A stretch of 64,000 bases of DNA from NCBI RefSeq assembly GCF_051401765.1, contig NW_027480423.1:7130001-7194000 (forward strand). The letters are read 5' to 3'. Below, piece after piece: positions 46,289 to 58,412 of this stretch. The translations under genes and the position numbers were made by a program. The notes beneath the pieces are model-generated. The model ran no database searches. It worked only from the letters and a program-made list of their open reading frames with translations, and was not told the origin of the DNA. Each line of letters begins with the position of its first letter. Position 1 is the first letter of the stretch. This stretch comes from Calliopsis andreniformis (taxonomy: Eukaryota > Arthropoda > Insecta > Hymenoptera > Andrenidae).

Positions 46289-47600
46289 ATGACCATGACA
46301 TTGACACTGGTTGCATTTAATCGCTTTATACGATGGAAAAGATGTTGTACTTATATTGTATTTTATTCTCCTGGCGTAGACTTCCTAGGCCCTAACTATT
46401 CGATCTGGTCGAACAACAATCTAGAGTCACTCCTAGGTTGCCCGAAACGTAGAAATGACCATTACTTTCACACTGGTTGCAATTATTCGCTTTATAGTAT
46501 GGAAAAACTGTTGTATTTATATTGTATTTTAAGCTTCTGGCGTCGACTTCTTAGGTCCAAACTATTCGGTCTGGTGGAACAACGCCCTGGAGTGAAGCCT
46601 AGGTTGCACGGAACGTAGAAATGACCATAACTTTCACACTGGTTGCATTATTCGCTATACGCAATGGAAAAACTGTTCTATTTATATTGTATTTTATGCT
46701 TCTGGCGTTGACTTCTTAGGTCCAAACTATTCGGTCTAGTGGACCAACGACCTAGAGTGAAGCCTAGGTTGCACGGAACGTAGAAATGACCATAACTTTC
46801 ACAGTGGTTGCAATTATTCCTGTTATGACCATTACTTTCACACTGTTTACAATCATTCATTTTATACGATGGAAAAGCTGTTGTATTTATATTGTATTTT
46901 ATGCTTCTGCCGTTGACTTCTATGTCCGTAACAATTAGATGTGGTGGAGCAACTCCCTAGAGTGAAGCCTAGGTTGCCCGGAAAGTAGAAATGACCATAA
47001 CCTTCTTACTGGTTGCAATTATTCGTTTTATACGAATGAAAAAATGTTGTATTTATATTGTATTTTATGTTTCTGACGTTGAATTCTAAGGCCGTAGCTA
47101 TTCGCTGTGGTGGAGCATCGCCCTAGAGTGAAACATAGGTTGCCGGGAACGTAGAAATGACCATTACTTTCACACTGCTTGCAATTATTCATTTTATACG
47201 ATGAATAAGCTGTTGTATTTATTATGTATTTGGTGCTTCTGGCGTTGTCTTCTTAGGCCATAACTATTCCATCTGGTGGAGCAACGCCATAGAGTGAAAC
47301 CTAGGTTGCCCGGAACGTAGAAATGACCATTATATTCACACTAGTTGCAATTATTCCTGTTATACGATGGAAAAACTGTTGTATTTTTATTGTATTTTAT
47401 GCTTCTGGCGTTGAATTCTAAGTCCCTAGCTATTCGATCTGGCGGAGCAACGCCCTATTGTGAAGCCCAGGTTGCCCGGAACGTAGAAATGACCATTACT
47501 TTCACACTGCTTGCAATTATTCATTTTATACGATGGAATTGCTGTTGTATTTATATTGTATTTTATTCTTCTGGCGTTGACTTCCTTGGCCCTAACTATT
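46289..47600 (+). repeat. Segment family 1, copy at 46.3 kb
   Basis: Matches 53250-54561 at a constant offset of 6961, including the 39-bp internal duplication. The monomers from about 46.79 to 47.6 kb also match 48.82-49.65 kb at offset 2032, which equals 12 monomers plus 39 plus 1 bp. The extra base is an added A near 48220. Confidence 0.85.
46788..46865 (+). repeat. 39-bp tandem duplication inside a monomer (205-bp monomer), site 1
   Basis: The first 39 bases of the monomer (GACCAT to CTGTTAT) at 46788-46826 are followed at once by a second, diverged start at 46827-46865 (GACCAT to CATTTTAT). The junction is CCTGTTATGACCATTAC. The two 39-bp halves differ: the first is of the CCTGTTAT type, the second of the CATTTTAT type. 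This suggests fusion of two monomer subtypes. Confidence 0.92.
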
Positions 47601-48819
47601 CGATCTGGCGGAACAACACCCTAGGGTGAAGCCTAGGTTGCCCGAAACGTAGAAATGACCATTACTTTCACACTGGTTGCAATTATTCCTGTTATACGAT
47701 GGAAAAACTGTTGTATTTATATTGTATTTTATGCTTCTGGCGTTGCCTTCTAAGGCCCTAACAATTCGATCTGGTGGAGCAACGCCCTAGAGTGAAGCCT
47801 AGGTTGCCCGGAACGTAGAGATAACAATCACTTTCAAACTGGTTACAATTAGCCCTTTTATACGATGGAAAAACTGTTGTATTTTTCTTGCATTTTATGC
47901 TTCGAACGTTGACTTCTAAGGCCCTAACTATTCAATCTGTTGGAGCAACGCCCTAGAGTGAAGCCTAGGTTGCCCGCAATGTAGAAATGACCATTACTTT
48001 CACACTGGTTGCAATCATTCGTTTTATACGATGGAAAAACTGTTGTATTTATTTTGTATTTGGTGCTTCTGGCGTTGACTTCTTAGGCCCTAACTATTCG
48101 ATCTGGTGGGGCAACGCCCTATTGTGAAGCCCAGGTTGCCCGGAACGTAGAAATGACCATTACTTTCACACTGATTGCAATTATTCATTTTATACGATGG
48201 AAAAGCTGTTGTATTTATAATTGTATTTTATGCTTCTGGCGTTGAATTCTAAGGCCGTAGCTATTCGGTGTGGTGGAGCAACGCCCTACTGTGAAGCCTA
48301 GGTTTCCCGGAAAGTAGAAATGACCATTACTTTCACACTGGTTGCAATTATTCATTTTATACGATGGAAAAGCTGTTGTATTTATATTGTATTTTATGCT
48401 TCTGCCGTTGACTTCTAAGTCCGTAACAATTAGATGTGGTGGAGCAACGCCCTAGACTGAAGCCTAGGTTGCCCGGAAAGTAGAAATGACCATTATATTC
48501 ACACTAGTTGCAATTATTCCTGTTATACGATGGAAAAACTGTTGTATTTTTAATGTATTTTATGCTTCTGGCGTTGAATTCTAAGTCCCTAGCTATTCGA
48601 TCTGGTGGAGCAACGCCCTATTGTGAAGCCCAGGTTGCCCGGAACGTAGAAATGACCATTACTTTCACACTGGTTGCAATTATTCGTTTTATACGATGGA
48701 AAAGCTGTTGTATTTATTTTGTATTTGATGCTTCTGGCGTTGACTTCTTAGGCCCTAACTATTCGACCTGATGGAGCAACGCCATAGAGTGGAAGATAGG
48801 TTGCCCGGAACGTAGAAAT

Positions 48820-48897
48820 GACCATTACATTCACACTGGTTCCAATTATTCCTGTTATGACCATTAGTTTCACACTGTTTGCAATCATTCATTTTAT
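48820..48897 (+). repeat. 39-bp tandem duplication, site 2
   Basis: Halves at 48820-48858 and 48859-48897. Same junction as site 1. The preceding monomer end carries GAGTGGAAGATAGG, shared with sites 3 and 4 but not with sites 1 and 5. Confidence 0.92.
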
Positions 48898-50683
48898 ACG
48901 ATGGAAAAGCTGTTGTATTTATATTGTATTTTATGCTTCTGCCGTTGACTTCTAAGTCCGTAACAATTAGATGTGGTGGAGCAACGCCCTAGAGTGAAGC
49001 CTAGGTTGCCCGGAAAGTAGAAATGACCATAACCTTCATACTGGTTGCAATTATTCGTTTTATACGATGGAAAAATTGTTGTATTTATATTGTATTTTAT
49101 GTTTCTGACGTTGAATTCTAAGGCCGTAGCTATTCGCTGTGGTGGAGCATCGCCCTAGAGTGAAACCTAGGTTGCCGGGAACGTAGAAATGACCATTACT
49201 TTCACACTGCTTGCAATTATTCATTTTGTACGATGAATAAGCTGTTGTATTTATTATGTATTTGGTGCTTCTGGCGTTGTCTTCTTAGGCCATAACTATT
49301 CCATCTGGTGGAGCAACGCCATAGAGTGAAACCTAGGTTGCCCGGAACGTAGAAATGACCATTATATTCACACTAGTTGCAATTATTCCTGTTATACGAT
49401 GGAAAAACTGTTGTATTTTTATTGTATTTTATGCTTCTGGCGTTGAATTCTAAGTCCCTAGCTTTTCGATCTGGCGGAGCAACGCCCTATTGTGAAGCCC
49501 AGGTTGCCCGGAACGTAGAAATGACCATTACTTTCACACTGCTTGCAATTATTCATTTTATACGATGGAAAAGCTGTTGTATTTATATTGTATTTTATTC
49601 TTCTGGCGTTGACTTCCTTGGCCCTAACTATTCGATCTGGCGGAACAACACCCTAGGGTGAAGCCTAGGTTGCCCGAAACGTAGAAATGACCATTACTTT
49701 CACACTGGTTGCAATTACTCCTGTTATACGATGGAAAAACTGTTGTATTTATATTGTATTTTATGCTCCTGGCGTTGCCTTCTTAGGCCCTAACTATTCG
49801 ATCTGGTGGAGCAACGCCCTAGAGTGAAGCCTAGGTTGCCGGGAACGTAGAGATAACAATCACTTTCAAACTGGTTACAATTAGCCCTTTTATACGATGG
49901 AAAAACTGTTGTATTTTTATAGCATTTTATGCTTCTAACGTTGACTTCTAAGGCCCTAACTATTCAATCTGTAGGAGCAACGCCCTAGAGTGAAGCCTAG
50001 GTTGCCCGCAATGTAGAAATGACCATTACTTTCACACTGGTTGCAATTATTCTTTTTATACGATGGTAAAACTGTTGAATTTTTATTGTATTTTATGCTT
50101 CTGGCGTTGACTTCTAAGGCCCTAACTATTCGATCTGTTGGAGCAACGCCCTAAAGTGAAGCCTCGATTGCCCGGAACGTAGAAATGACCATAACTTTCA
50201 CACTGGTTGCAATTATTCGCTTTATACAATGGAAAAACTGTTGTATTTATATTGTATTTTATGCTTCTGGCGTTGACTTCTTAGGTCCAAACTATTCGGT
50301 CTAGTGGACCAACGACCTAGAGTGAAGCCTAGGTTGCACGGAACGTAGAAATGACCATAACTTTCACACTGGTTGCATTATTCGCTTTATGCAATGGAAA
50401 AACTGTTCTATTTATATTGTATTTTATGGTTCTGGCGTTGACTTCTTAGGCCCTAACTATTCGATGTGGTGGAGCAACGCCCTAGAGTGAAGTCTTGGTT
50501 GCCCGGAACGTAGAAATGACCATTACTTTCACACTGGTTGCAATTATTCGTTTTATACGATGGAAAAGCTGTTGTAATTATTTTGTATTTGTTGCTTCTG
50601 GCGTCGACTTCTTAGGTCCTAACTACACGATCTGGTGGAGCAACGCCATAGAGTGGAAGATAGGTTGCCCGGAACGTAGAAAT

Positions 50684-50761
50684 GACCATTACATTAACAC
50701 TGGTTGCAATTATTCATGTTATGACCATTACTTTCACACTGTTTGCAATCATTCATTTTAT
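50684..50761 (+). repeat. 39-bp tandem duplication, site 3
   Basis: Halves at 50684-50722 and 50723-50761. The first half ends CATGTTAT instead of CCTGTTAT. Preceded by GAGTGGAAGATAGG as at sites 2 and 4. Confidence 0.92.
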
Positions 50762-51552
50762 ACGATGGAAACGCTGTTGTATTTATATTGTATTTTATGC
50801 TTCTGCCGTTGACTTCTAAGTCCGTAACAATTAGATGTGGTGGAGCAACGCCCTAGAGGGAAGCCTATGTTGCCCGGAAAGTAGAAATGACCATAACTTT
50901 CATACTGGTTGCAATTATTCGTTTTATACGATGGAAAAACTGTTGTATTTATATTGTATTTTATGCTTCTGACGTTGAATTCTAAGGCCGTAGCTATTCG
51001 CTGTGGTGGAGCAACGCCCTAGAGTGAAACCTAGGTTGCCGGGAACGTAGAAATGACCATTACTTTAACACTGCTTGCAATTATTCGTTTTATACGATGA
51101 AAAAGCTGTTTTATTTATTATGTATTTGGTGCTTCTGTCGTTGCCTTCTTAGGCCATAACTATTCCATCTGGTGGAGCAACGCCCTAGAGTGAAGGCTAG
51201 GTTACCCGGAACGTATAAATGACCAGTACTTTCACACTAGTTGCAGTTATTCCTGTTATACGAAGGAAAAACTGTTGAATTTTTGTTGTATTTTATGCTT
51301 CTGGCGTTGAATTCTAAGTCCCTAACTATTCGATGTGGTGGAGCAACGCCCAAGACAGAAGCCTAGGTTGCCCGGAACGTAGAAATGACCATTACTTTCA
51401 CACTGGTTGCAATTATTCGTTTTATACGATGGAAAAGCTGTTGTATTTATTTTGTATTTGATGCTTCTGGCGTTGACTTCTTAGGCCCTAACTATTCGAC
51501 CTGATGGAGCAACGCCATAGAGTGGAAGATAGGTTGCCCGGAACGTAGAAAT

Positions 51553-51630
51553 GACCATTACATTCACACTGGTTGCAATTATACCTGTTATGACCATTAC
51601 TTTCACACTGTTTGCAATCATTCATTTTAT
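51553..51630 (+). repeat. 39-bp tandem duplication, site 4
   Basis: Halves at 51553-51591 and 51592-51630, with the same junction. It lies 869 bp (5 monomers plus 39) after site 3. Confidence 0.92.
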
Positions 51631-52189
51631 ACGATGGAAAAGCTGTTGTATTTATATTGTATTTTATGCTTCTGCCGCTGACTTCTAAGTCCGTAACAAT
51701 TAGATGTGGTGGAGCAACGCCCTAGAGTGAAGCCTAGGTTGCCCGGAAAGTAGAAATGACCATAACTTTCATACTGGTTACAATTATTCGTTTTATACGA
51801 TGGAAAAACTGTTGTATTTATATTGTATTTTATGCTTCTGACGTTGATTTCTAAGGCCGTAGCTATTCGCTGTGGTGGAGCAACGCCCTAGAGTGAAACC
51901 TAGGTTGCCGGTAACGTAGAAATGACCATTACTTTCACACTGCTTGCAATTATTCGTTCTATACGATGAAAAAGCTGTTGTATTTATTATGTATTTGGTG
52001 CTTCTGTCGTTGTCTTCTTAGGCCATAACTATTCCATCTGGTGGAGCAACGCCATAGAGTGAAACGTACGTTGCCCGGAACGTAGAAATGACCATTATAT
52101 TCACACTCGTTGCAATTATTCCTGTTATGCGATGGAAAAACTGTTGTATTTTTATTGTATTTTATGCTTCTGGCGTTGAATTCTAAGTC

Positions 52190-53230
52190 CCTAGCTATTC
52201 GATCTGGTGGAGCAACGCCCTATTGTGAAGCCCAGGTTGCCCGGAACGTAGAAATGACCATTACTTTCACACTGTTTGCAATTATTCATTTTATACGATG
52301 GAAAAGCTGTTGTATTTATATTGTATTTTATGCTTCTGGCGTTGAACTCTAAGGCCGTAGCTATTCGGTGTGGTGAAACAGCGCCCTATTGTGAAGCCTA
52401 GGTTTCCCGGAAAGTAGAAATGACCATTACTTTCACACTGGTTGCAATTATTCGTTTTATACGATGGAAGAACTGTTGTATTTATTTTGTATTTGGTGCT
52501 TCTGGCGTCGACTTCTTAGGCCCTAACTATGCGATCTGATGGAGCAACGCCATAGAGTGAAACGCAGGTTGCCCGGAACGTAGAAATGACCATAACATTC
52601 AAACTGGTTGCAATTATACCTTTTAAACGATGGAAAAGCTGTTGTACTTATATTGTATTTTATTCTTCTGGCGTTGACTTCCTAGGACCTAACTAGTCGA
52701 TCTGGTGGAACAACACCCTAGGGTGAAGCTTAGGTTGCCCGGAACGTAGAAATGACCATTACTTTCACACTGGTTGCAATTATTCCTGTTATACGATGGA
52801 AAAACTGTTGTATTTATATTGCATTTTATGCTTCTGGCGTTGACTTCTAAGGCCCTAACTATTCGATCTGGTGGAGCAACGCCCTAGAGTGAAGCCTAGG
52901 TTGCCCGGAACGTAGAAATAACAATCACTTTCAAACTTGTTACAATTAGCCCTTTTATACGATTGAAAAACTGCTGTATTTTTATTGTATTTTATGCTTC
53001 TGGCGTTGACTTCTAAGTCCGTAACAATTAGATGTGGTGGAGCAACGCCCTTGAGTGAAGCCTAGGTTGCCCGGATAGTAGAAGTGACCATAACTTTCAT
53101 ACTGGTTGCAATTATTCGCTCTCTACGATGGAAAAACTGTTGTATTTATACTGTATTTTATGCTTCTGGCGTTGACTTCTTAGGTCCAAACTGTTCGGTC
53201 TAGTGGACCAACGACCTAGAGTGAAGACTA
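52190..53230 (+). repeat. Segment family 2, first copy
   Basis: Matches 55879-56919 at offset 3689, which is 22 monomers plus 37 bp. The extra comes from the 39-bp insertion at 53749 between the copies. Shared variants are CGGTGTGGTGAAACA, TTATACCTTTTAAACGATGG and CTAACTAGTCGATCTGG. Confidence 0.85.
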
Positions 53231-53249
53231 GGTTGCACGGAACGTAGAA

Positions 53250-54561
53250 ATGACCATGACATTGACACTGGTTGCATTTAATCGTTTTACACGATGGAAA
53301 AGATGTTGTACTTATATTGTATTTTATTCTCCTGGCGTAGACTTCCTAGGCCCTAACTATTCGATCTGGTCGAACAACAATCTAGAGTCACGCCTAGGTT
53401 GCCCGAAACGTAGAAATGACCATTACTTTCACACTGGTTGCAATTATTCGCTTTATAGGATGGAAAAACTGTTGTATTTATATTGTATTTTATGCTTCTG
53501 GCGTCGACTTCTTAGGTCCAAACTTTTCGGTCTGGTGGAACAATGCCCTGGAGTGAAGCCTAGGCTGCACGGAACGTAGAAATGACCATAACTTTCACAC
53601 TGGTTGCATTATTCGCTTTACGCAATGGAAAAACTGTTCTATTTATATTGTATTTTATGGTTCTGGCGTTGACTTCTTAGGCCGTATCTATTCGATCTGG
53701 TGGAGCAACGCCCTAGAGTAAAGCCTCGATTGCCCGGAACGTAGAAATGACCATAACTTTCACACTGGTTGCAATTATTCCTGTTATGACCATTACTTTC
53801 ACACTGTTTACAATCATTCATTTTATACGATGGAAAAGCTGTTGTATTTATATTGTATTTTATGCTTCTGCCGTTGACTTCTAAGTCCGTAACAATTAGA
53901 TGTGGTGGACCAACGCCCTAGAGTGAAGCCTAGGTTGCCCGGAAAGTAGAAATGACCATAACCTTCATACTGGTTGCAATTATTCGTTTTATACGATGGA
54001 AAAATTGTTGTATTTATATTGTATTTTATGTTTCTGACGTTGAATTCTAAGGCCGTAGCTATTCGCTGTGGTGGAGCATCGCCCTAGAGTGAAACCTAGG
54101 TTGCCGGGAACGTAGAAATGACCATTACTTTCACACTGCTTGCAATTATTCATTTTGTACGATGAATAAGCTGTTGTATTTATTATGTATTTGGTGCTTC
54201 TGGCGTTGTCTTCTTAGGCCATAACTATTCCATCTGGTGGAGCAACGCCATAGAGTGAAACCTAGGTTGCCCGGAACGTAGAAATGACCATTATATTCAC
54301 ACTAGTTGCAATTATTCCTGTTATACGATGGAAAAACTGTTGTATTTTTATTGTATTTTATGCTTCTGGCGTTGAATTCTAAGTCCCTAGCTTTTCGATC
54401 TGGCGGAGCAACGCCCTATTGTGAAGCCCAGGTTGCCCGGAACGTAGAAATGACCATTACTTTCACACTGCTTGCAATTATACATTTTATACGATGGAAA
54501 AGCTGTTGTATTTATATTGTATTTTATTCTTCTGGCGTTGACTTCCTTGGCCCTAACTATT
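53250..54561 (+). repeat. Segment family 1, copy at 53.3 kb
   Basis: Partner of 46289-47600 at offset 6961. After 54561 it switches to sequence matching 49.85-50.46 kb, one monomer closer than the 49.4-kb relation would predict (offset 4929 changes to 4763). Confidence 0.84.
53749..53826 (+). repeat. 39-bp tandem duplication, site 5
   Basis: Halves at 53749-53787 and 53788-53826. It lies 6961 bp from site 1, inside the same duplicated segment, so sites 1 and 5 descend from one event. Confidence 0.92.
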
Positions 54562-55878
54562 CGATCTGGTGGAGCAACGCCCTAGAGTGAAGCCTAGGTT
54601 GCCCGGAACGTAGAGATAACAATCACTTTCAAACTGGTTACAATTAGCCCTTTTATACGATGGAAAAACTGTTGTATTTTTATAGCATTTTATGCTTCTA
54701 ACGTTGACTTCTAAGGCCCTAACTATTCAATCTGTAGGAGCAACGCCCTAGAGTGAAGCCTAGGTTGCCCGCAATGTAGAAATGACCATTACTTTCACAC
54801 TGGTTGCAATTATTCTTTTTATACGATCGTAAAACTGTTGAATTTTTATTGTATTTTATGCTTCTGGCGTTGACTTCTAAGGCCCTAACTATTCGATCTG
54901 TTGGAGCAACGCCCTAAAGTGAAGCCTCGATTGCCCGGAACGTAGAAATGACCATAACTTTCACACTGGTTGCAATTATTCGCTTTATACAATGGAAAAA
55001 CTGTTGTATTTATATTGTATTTTATGCTTCTGGCGTTGACTTCTTAGGTCCAAACTATTCGGTCTAGTGGACCAACGACCTAGAGTGAAGCCTAGGTTGC
55101 ACGGAACGTAGAAATGACCATAACTTTCACACTGGTTGCATTATTCGCTTTATGCAATGGAAAAACTGTTCTATTTATATTGTATTTTATGGTTCTGGCG
55201 TTGACTTCTTAGGCCCTAACTATTCGATCTGGTGGAGCAACGCCATAGAGTGAAACGTAGGTTGCCCGGAACGTAGAAATGACCATAACATTCACACTGG
55301 TTGCAATTAGTCCTTGTATACGATGGAAAAGCTGTTGTATTTATATTGTATTTTATGCTTCTGCCGTTGACTTCTAAGTCCGTAACAATTAGATGTGGTG
55401 GAGCAACGCCCTAGAGTGAAGCCTAGGTTGCCCGGAAAGTAGAAATGACCATAACTTTCATACTGGTTACAATTATTCCTGTTATACGATAGAAAAACTG
55501 TTGTATTTATATTGTATTTTATGCTTCTGGCGTTGACTTCTAAGGCCCTAACTATTCGATCTGGTGGAGCAACGCCCTAGAGTGAAGCCTAGATTGCCCG
55601 GAACGTAGAAATAACAATCACTTTCGAACTGGTTACAATTAGCCCTTTTATACGATGGAAAAACTGTTGTATTTTTCTTGCATTTTATGCTTCGAACGTT
55701 GACTTCTAAGGCCCTAACTATTCAATCTGTTGGAGCAACGCCCTAGAGTGAAGCCTAGGTTGCCCGCAATGTAGAAATGACCATTACTTTCACACTGGTT
55801 GCAATCATTCGTTTTATACGATGGAAAAACTGTTGTATTTATTTTGTATTTGGTGCTTCTGGCGTTGACTTCTTAGGC
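54562..55878 (+). repeat. Mosaic satellite monomers
   Basis: The first kilobase follows 49.8-50.46 kb at offset 4763, with shared AACTGTTGAATTTTTATTG and GCCTCGATTGCCCGG. It then returns to TTAGCCCTTTTATACG-type monomers near 55640, as at 41.49 and 47.85 kb. Confidence 0.78.
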
Positions 55879-56919
55879 CCTAACTATTCGATCTGGTGGG
55901 GCAACGCCCTATTGTGAAGCCCAGGTTGCCCGGAACGTAGAAATGACCATTACTTTCACACTGTTTGCAATTATTCATTTTATACGATGGAAAAGCTGTT
56001 GTATTTATATTGTATTTTATGCTTCTGGCGTTGAACTCTAAGGCCGTAGCTATTCGGTGTGGTGAAACAACGCCCTATTGTGAAGCCTAGGTTTCCCGGA
56101 AAGTAGAAATGACCATTACTTTCACACTGGTTGCAATTATTCGTTTTATACGATGGAAGAACTGTTGTATTTATTTTGTATTTGGTGCTTCTGGCGTTGA
56201 CTTCTTAGGCCCTAACTATGCGATCTGATGGAGCAACGCCATAGAGTGAAACGCAGGTTGCCCGGAACGTAGAAATGACCATAACATTCAAACTGGTTGC
56301 AATTATACCTTTTAAACGATGGAAAAGCTGTTGTACTTATATTGTATTTCATTCTTCTGGCGTTGACTTCCTAGGACCTAACTAGTCGATCTGGTGGAAC
56401 AACACCCTAGGGTGAAGCTTAGGTTGCCCGGAACGTAGAAATGACCATTACTTTCACACTGGTTGCAATTATTCCTGTTATACGATGGAAAAACTGTTGT
56501 ATTTATATTGTATTTTATGCTTCTGGCGTTGACTTCTAAGGCCCTAACTATTCGATCTGGTGGAGCAACGCCCTAGAGTGAAGCCTAGGTTGCCCGGAAC
56601 GTAGAAATAACAATCACTTTCAAACTGGTTACAATTAGCCCTTTTATACGATTGAAAAACTGCTGTATTTTTATTGTATTTTATGCTTCTGGCGTTGACT
56701 TCTAAGTCCGTAACAATTAGATGTGGTGGAGCAACGCCCTTGAGTGAAGCCTAGGTTGCCCGGATAGTAGAAGTGACCATAACTTTCATACTGGTTGCAA
56801 TTATTCGCTCTCTACGATGGAAAAACTGTTGTATTTATACTGTATTTTATGCTTCTGGCGTTGACTTCTTAGGTCCAAACTATTCGGTCTAGTGGACCAA
56901 CGACCTAGAGCGAAGACTA
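55879..56919 (+). repeat. Segment family 2, second copy
   Basis: Partner of 52190-53230. After 56940 it continues with GACCATAACTTTCACACTGG where the first copy enters the ATGACATTGACACTGG monomer, so the breakpoint is at a monomer start. Confidence 0.84.
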
Positions 56920-58253
56920 GGTTGCACGGAACGTAGAAATGACCATAACTTTCACACTGGTTGCATTATTCGCTTTATGCAATGGAAAAACTGTTGTATT
57001 TATATTGTATTTTACGCTTCTGGCGTTGACTTCTTAGGCCATAACTACTCGATCTGGAGGAGGAACGCCCTAGAGTGAAGCCTGGGATGCCCGGAACGTA
57101 GAAATGACCATCACTTTCACACTGGTTGCAATTATTCCTGTTATACGATGAACAAACTGTTGTATTTATATTGTATTTTATGCTTCTGGCGTTGACTTCT
57201 TAGGCCGTAACTATTCGATCTGGCGGAGCAACGCCCTAGAGTGAAGCCTAGGTTGCCCGGAAAGTAGAAAGGACCATTACTTTCACACTGGTTGCAATTA
57301 TTCATGCTATACGCTGGAAAAACTGTTGTATATTTGTTGTATTTTATGCCTCTGGCGTTGAATTCATAGGCCCTAACTATTCGATCTGGTGGAGCAACGC
57401 CCTAGAGTGAAGCCTCGGTTGGCCAGGACGTAGAAATGACCTAAACTTTCACACTGGTTGCAATTATTCGTTTTATACAATGGAAAAACTGTTCTATTAA
57501 TTTTGTATTTTATGCTTCGGGCGTCGACTACTAAGGCCCTAACTATTCGATGTGGTGGAGCAACGCCCTAGAGTGAAGCCTAGGTAGCCCGGAACGTAGA
57601 AATGACCACAACTTTCATACTGGTTGCAATTATTCGTTTTATACGATGGAAAAACTGTTGTATTTATTTTGTCTTTTATGCTTCGGGCGTCGACTACTAA
57701 GGCCCTAACTAGTCGATGTGGTGGAGCAATGCCCTAGAGTGAAGCCTAGGTTTCCCGGAATGTAGAAATAACCATACCTTTCACACTGGTGACAATTATT
57801 CCTGTTATACGACGGAAAAGCTGTTGTATTTATATTGTATTTTATGCTTCTGGCGTAGACTTCTTAGGCCCTAACTATTCTATCTGGCGGATCAACGCCC
57901 TAGAGTTTTGCCTAGGCTGCCCGGTACGTAGAAATGACCATTACTTTCACACTGGTTGCAATTATTCCTGTTATACGATGGAAAAACTGTTGTATTTATA
58001 TTGTATTTTATGGTTCTGGCGTTGACTTCTAAGTCCCTAACTATCCGATCCATTGGATCAACACCCTAGGGTGAAGCCTAGGGTGCCCGGAACGTAGAAA
58101 TGACCATAACTTTCACACTGGTTGCAATTATTCGTTTTATACGATGGAAAGGCTGTTGTATTTATATTGTATTTTATGCTTTAGGCGTTGACCTCAAAGG
58201 TCGTAGCTATTCTATGTGGTGGAGCAACGCCCTAGTGTTGAGCCTAGGTTGCC

Positions 58254-58412
58254 GGAACGTAGAAATTACCATTACTTTCACACTGTTTGCAATTATTGCT
58301 GTTGTACGATGGACAAACTGTTCGATTTTTACTGTACTTTATGCTTCTGGCGTTGACTTCTAAGGCCCAATGTGTTCGATCTGATGGAGCAATGCCTCAC
58401 AGTTAAGTCTAG
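58254..58412 (+). repeat. Divergent monomer subfamily, CTCACAGTTAAG type
   Basis: This monomer has GATGGACAAACTG in place of GATGGAAAAACTG, TTTTTACTGTACTTTATGC, and GCAATGCCTCACAGTTAAG where the consensus has GCAACGCCCTAGAGTGAAG. Related copies lie near 60460-60570, 62402-62550 and 62567-62727; more distant ones lie near 6186-6290 and 21283-21387. Confidence 0.8.

Larger units (their letters stand above)
47601..52189 (+). repeat. Satellite block containing three more 205-bp monomers
   Basis: Contains 48820-49660, a copy of 46.79-47.63 kb, and the TTAGCCCTTTTATACGATGG monomers near 47850 and 49880. The 205-bp monomers at 50684 and 51553 are 869 bp apart, exactly 5 x 166 + 39. No non-satellite sequence was seen. 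Confidence 0.82.

Noticed and set aside
46827..46865. The 39-bp insert as a transposon footprint
   Set aside because: It is the monomer's own first 39 bases, with no terminal inverted repeats or foreign sequence.
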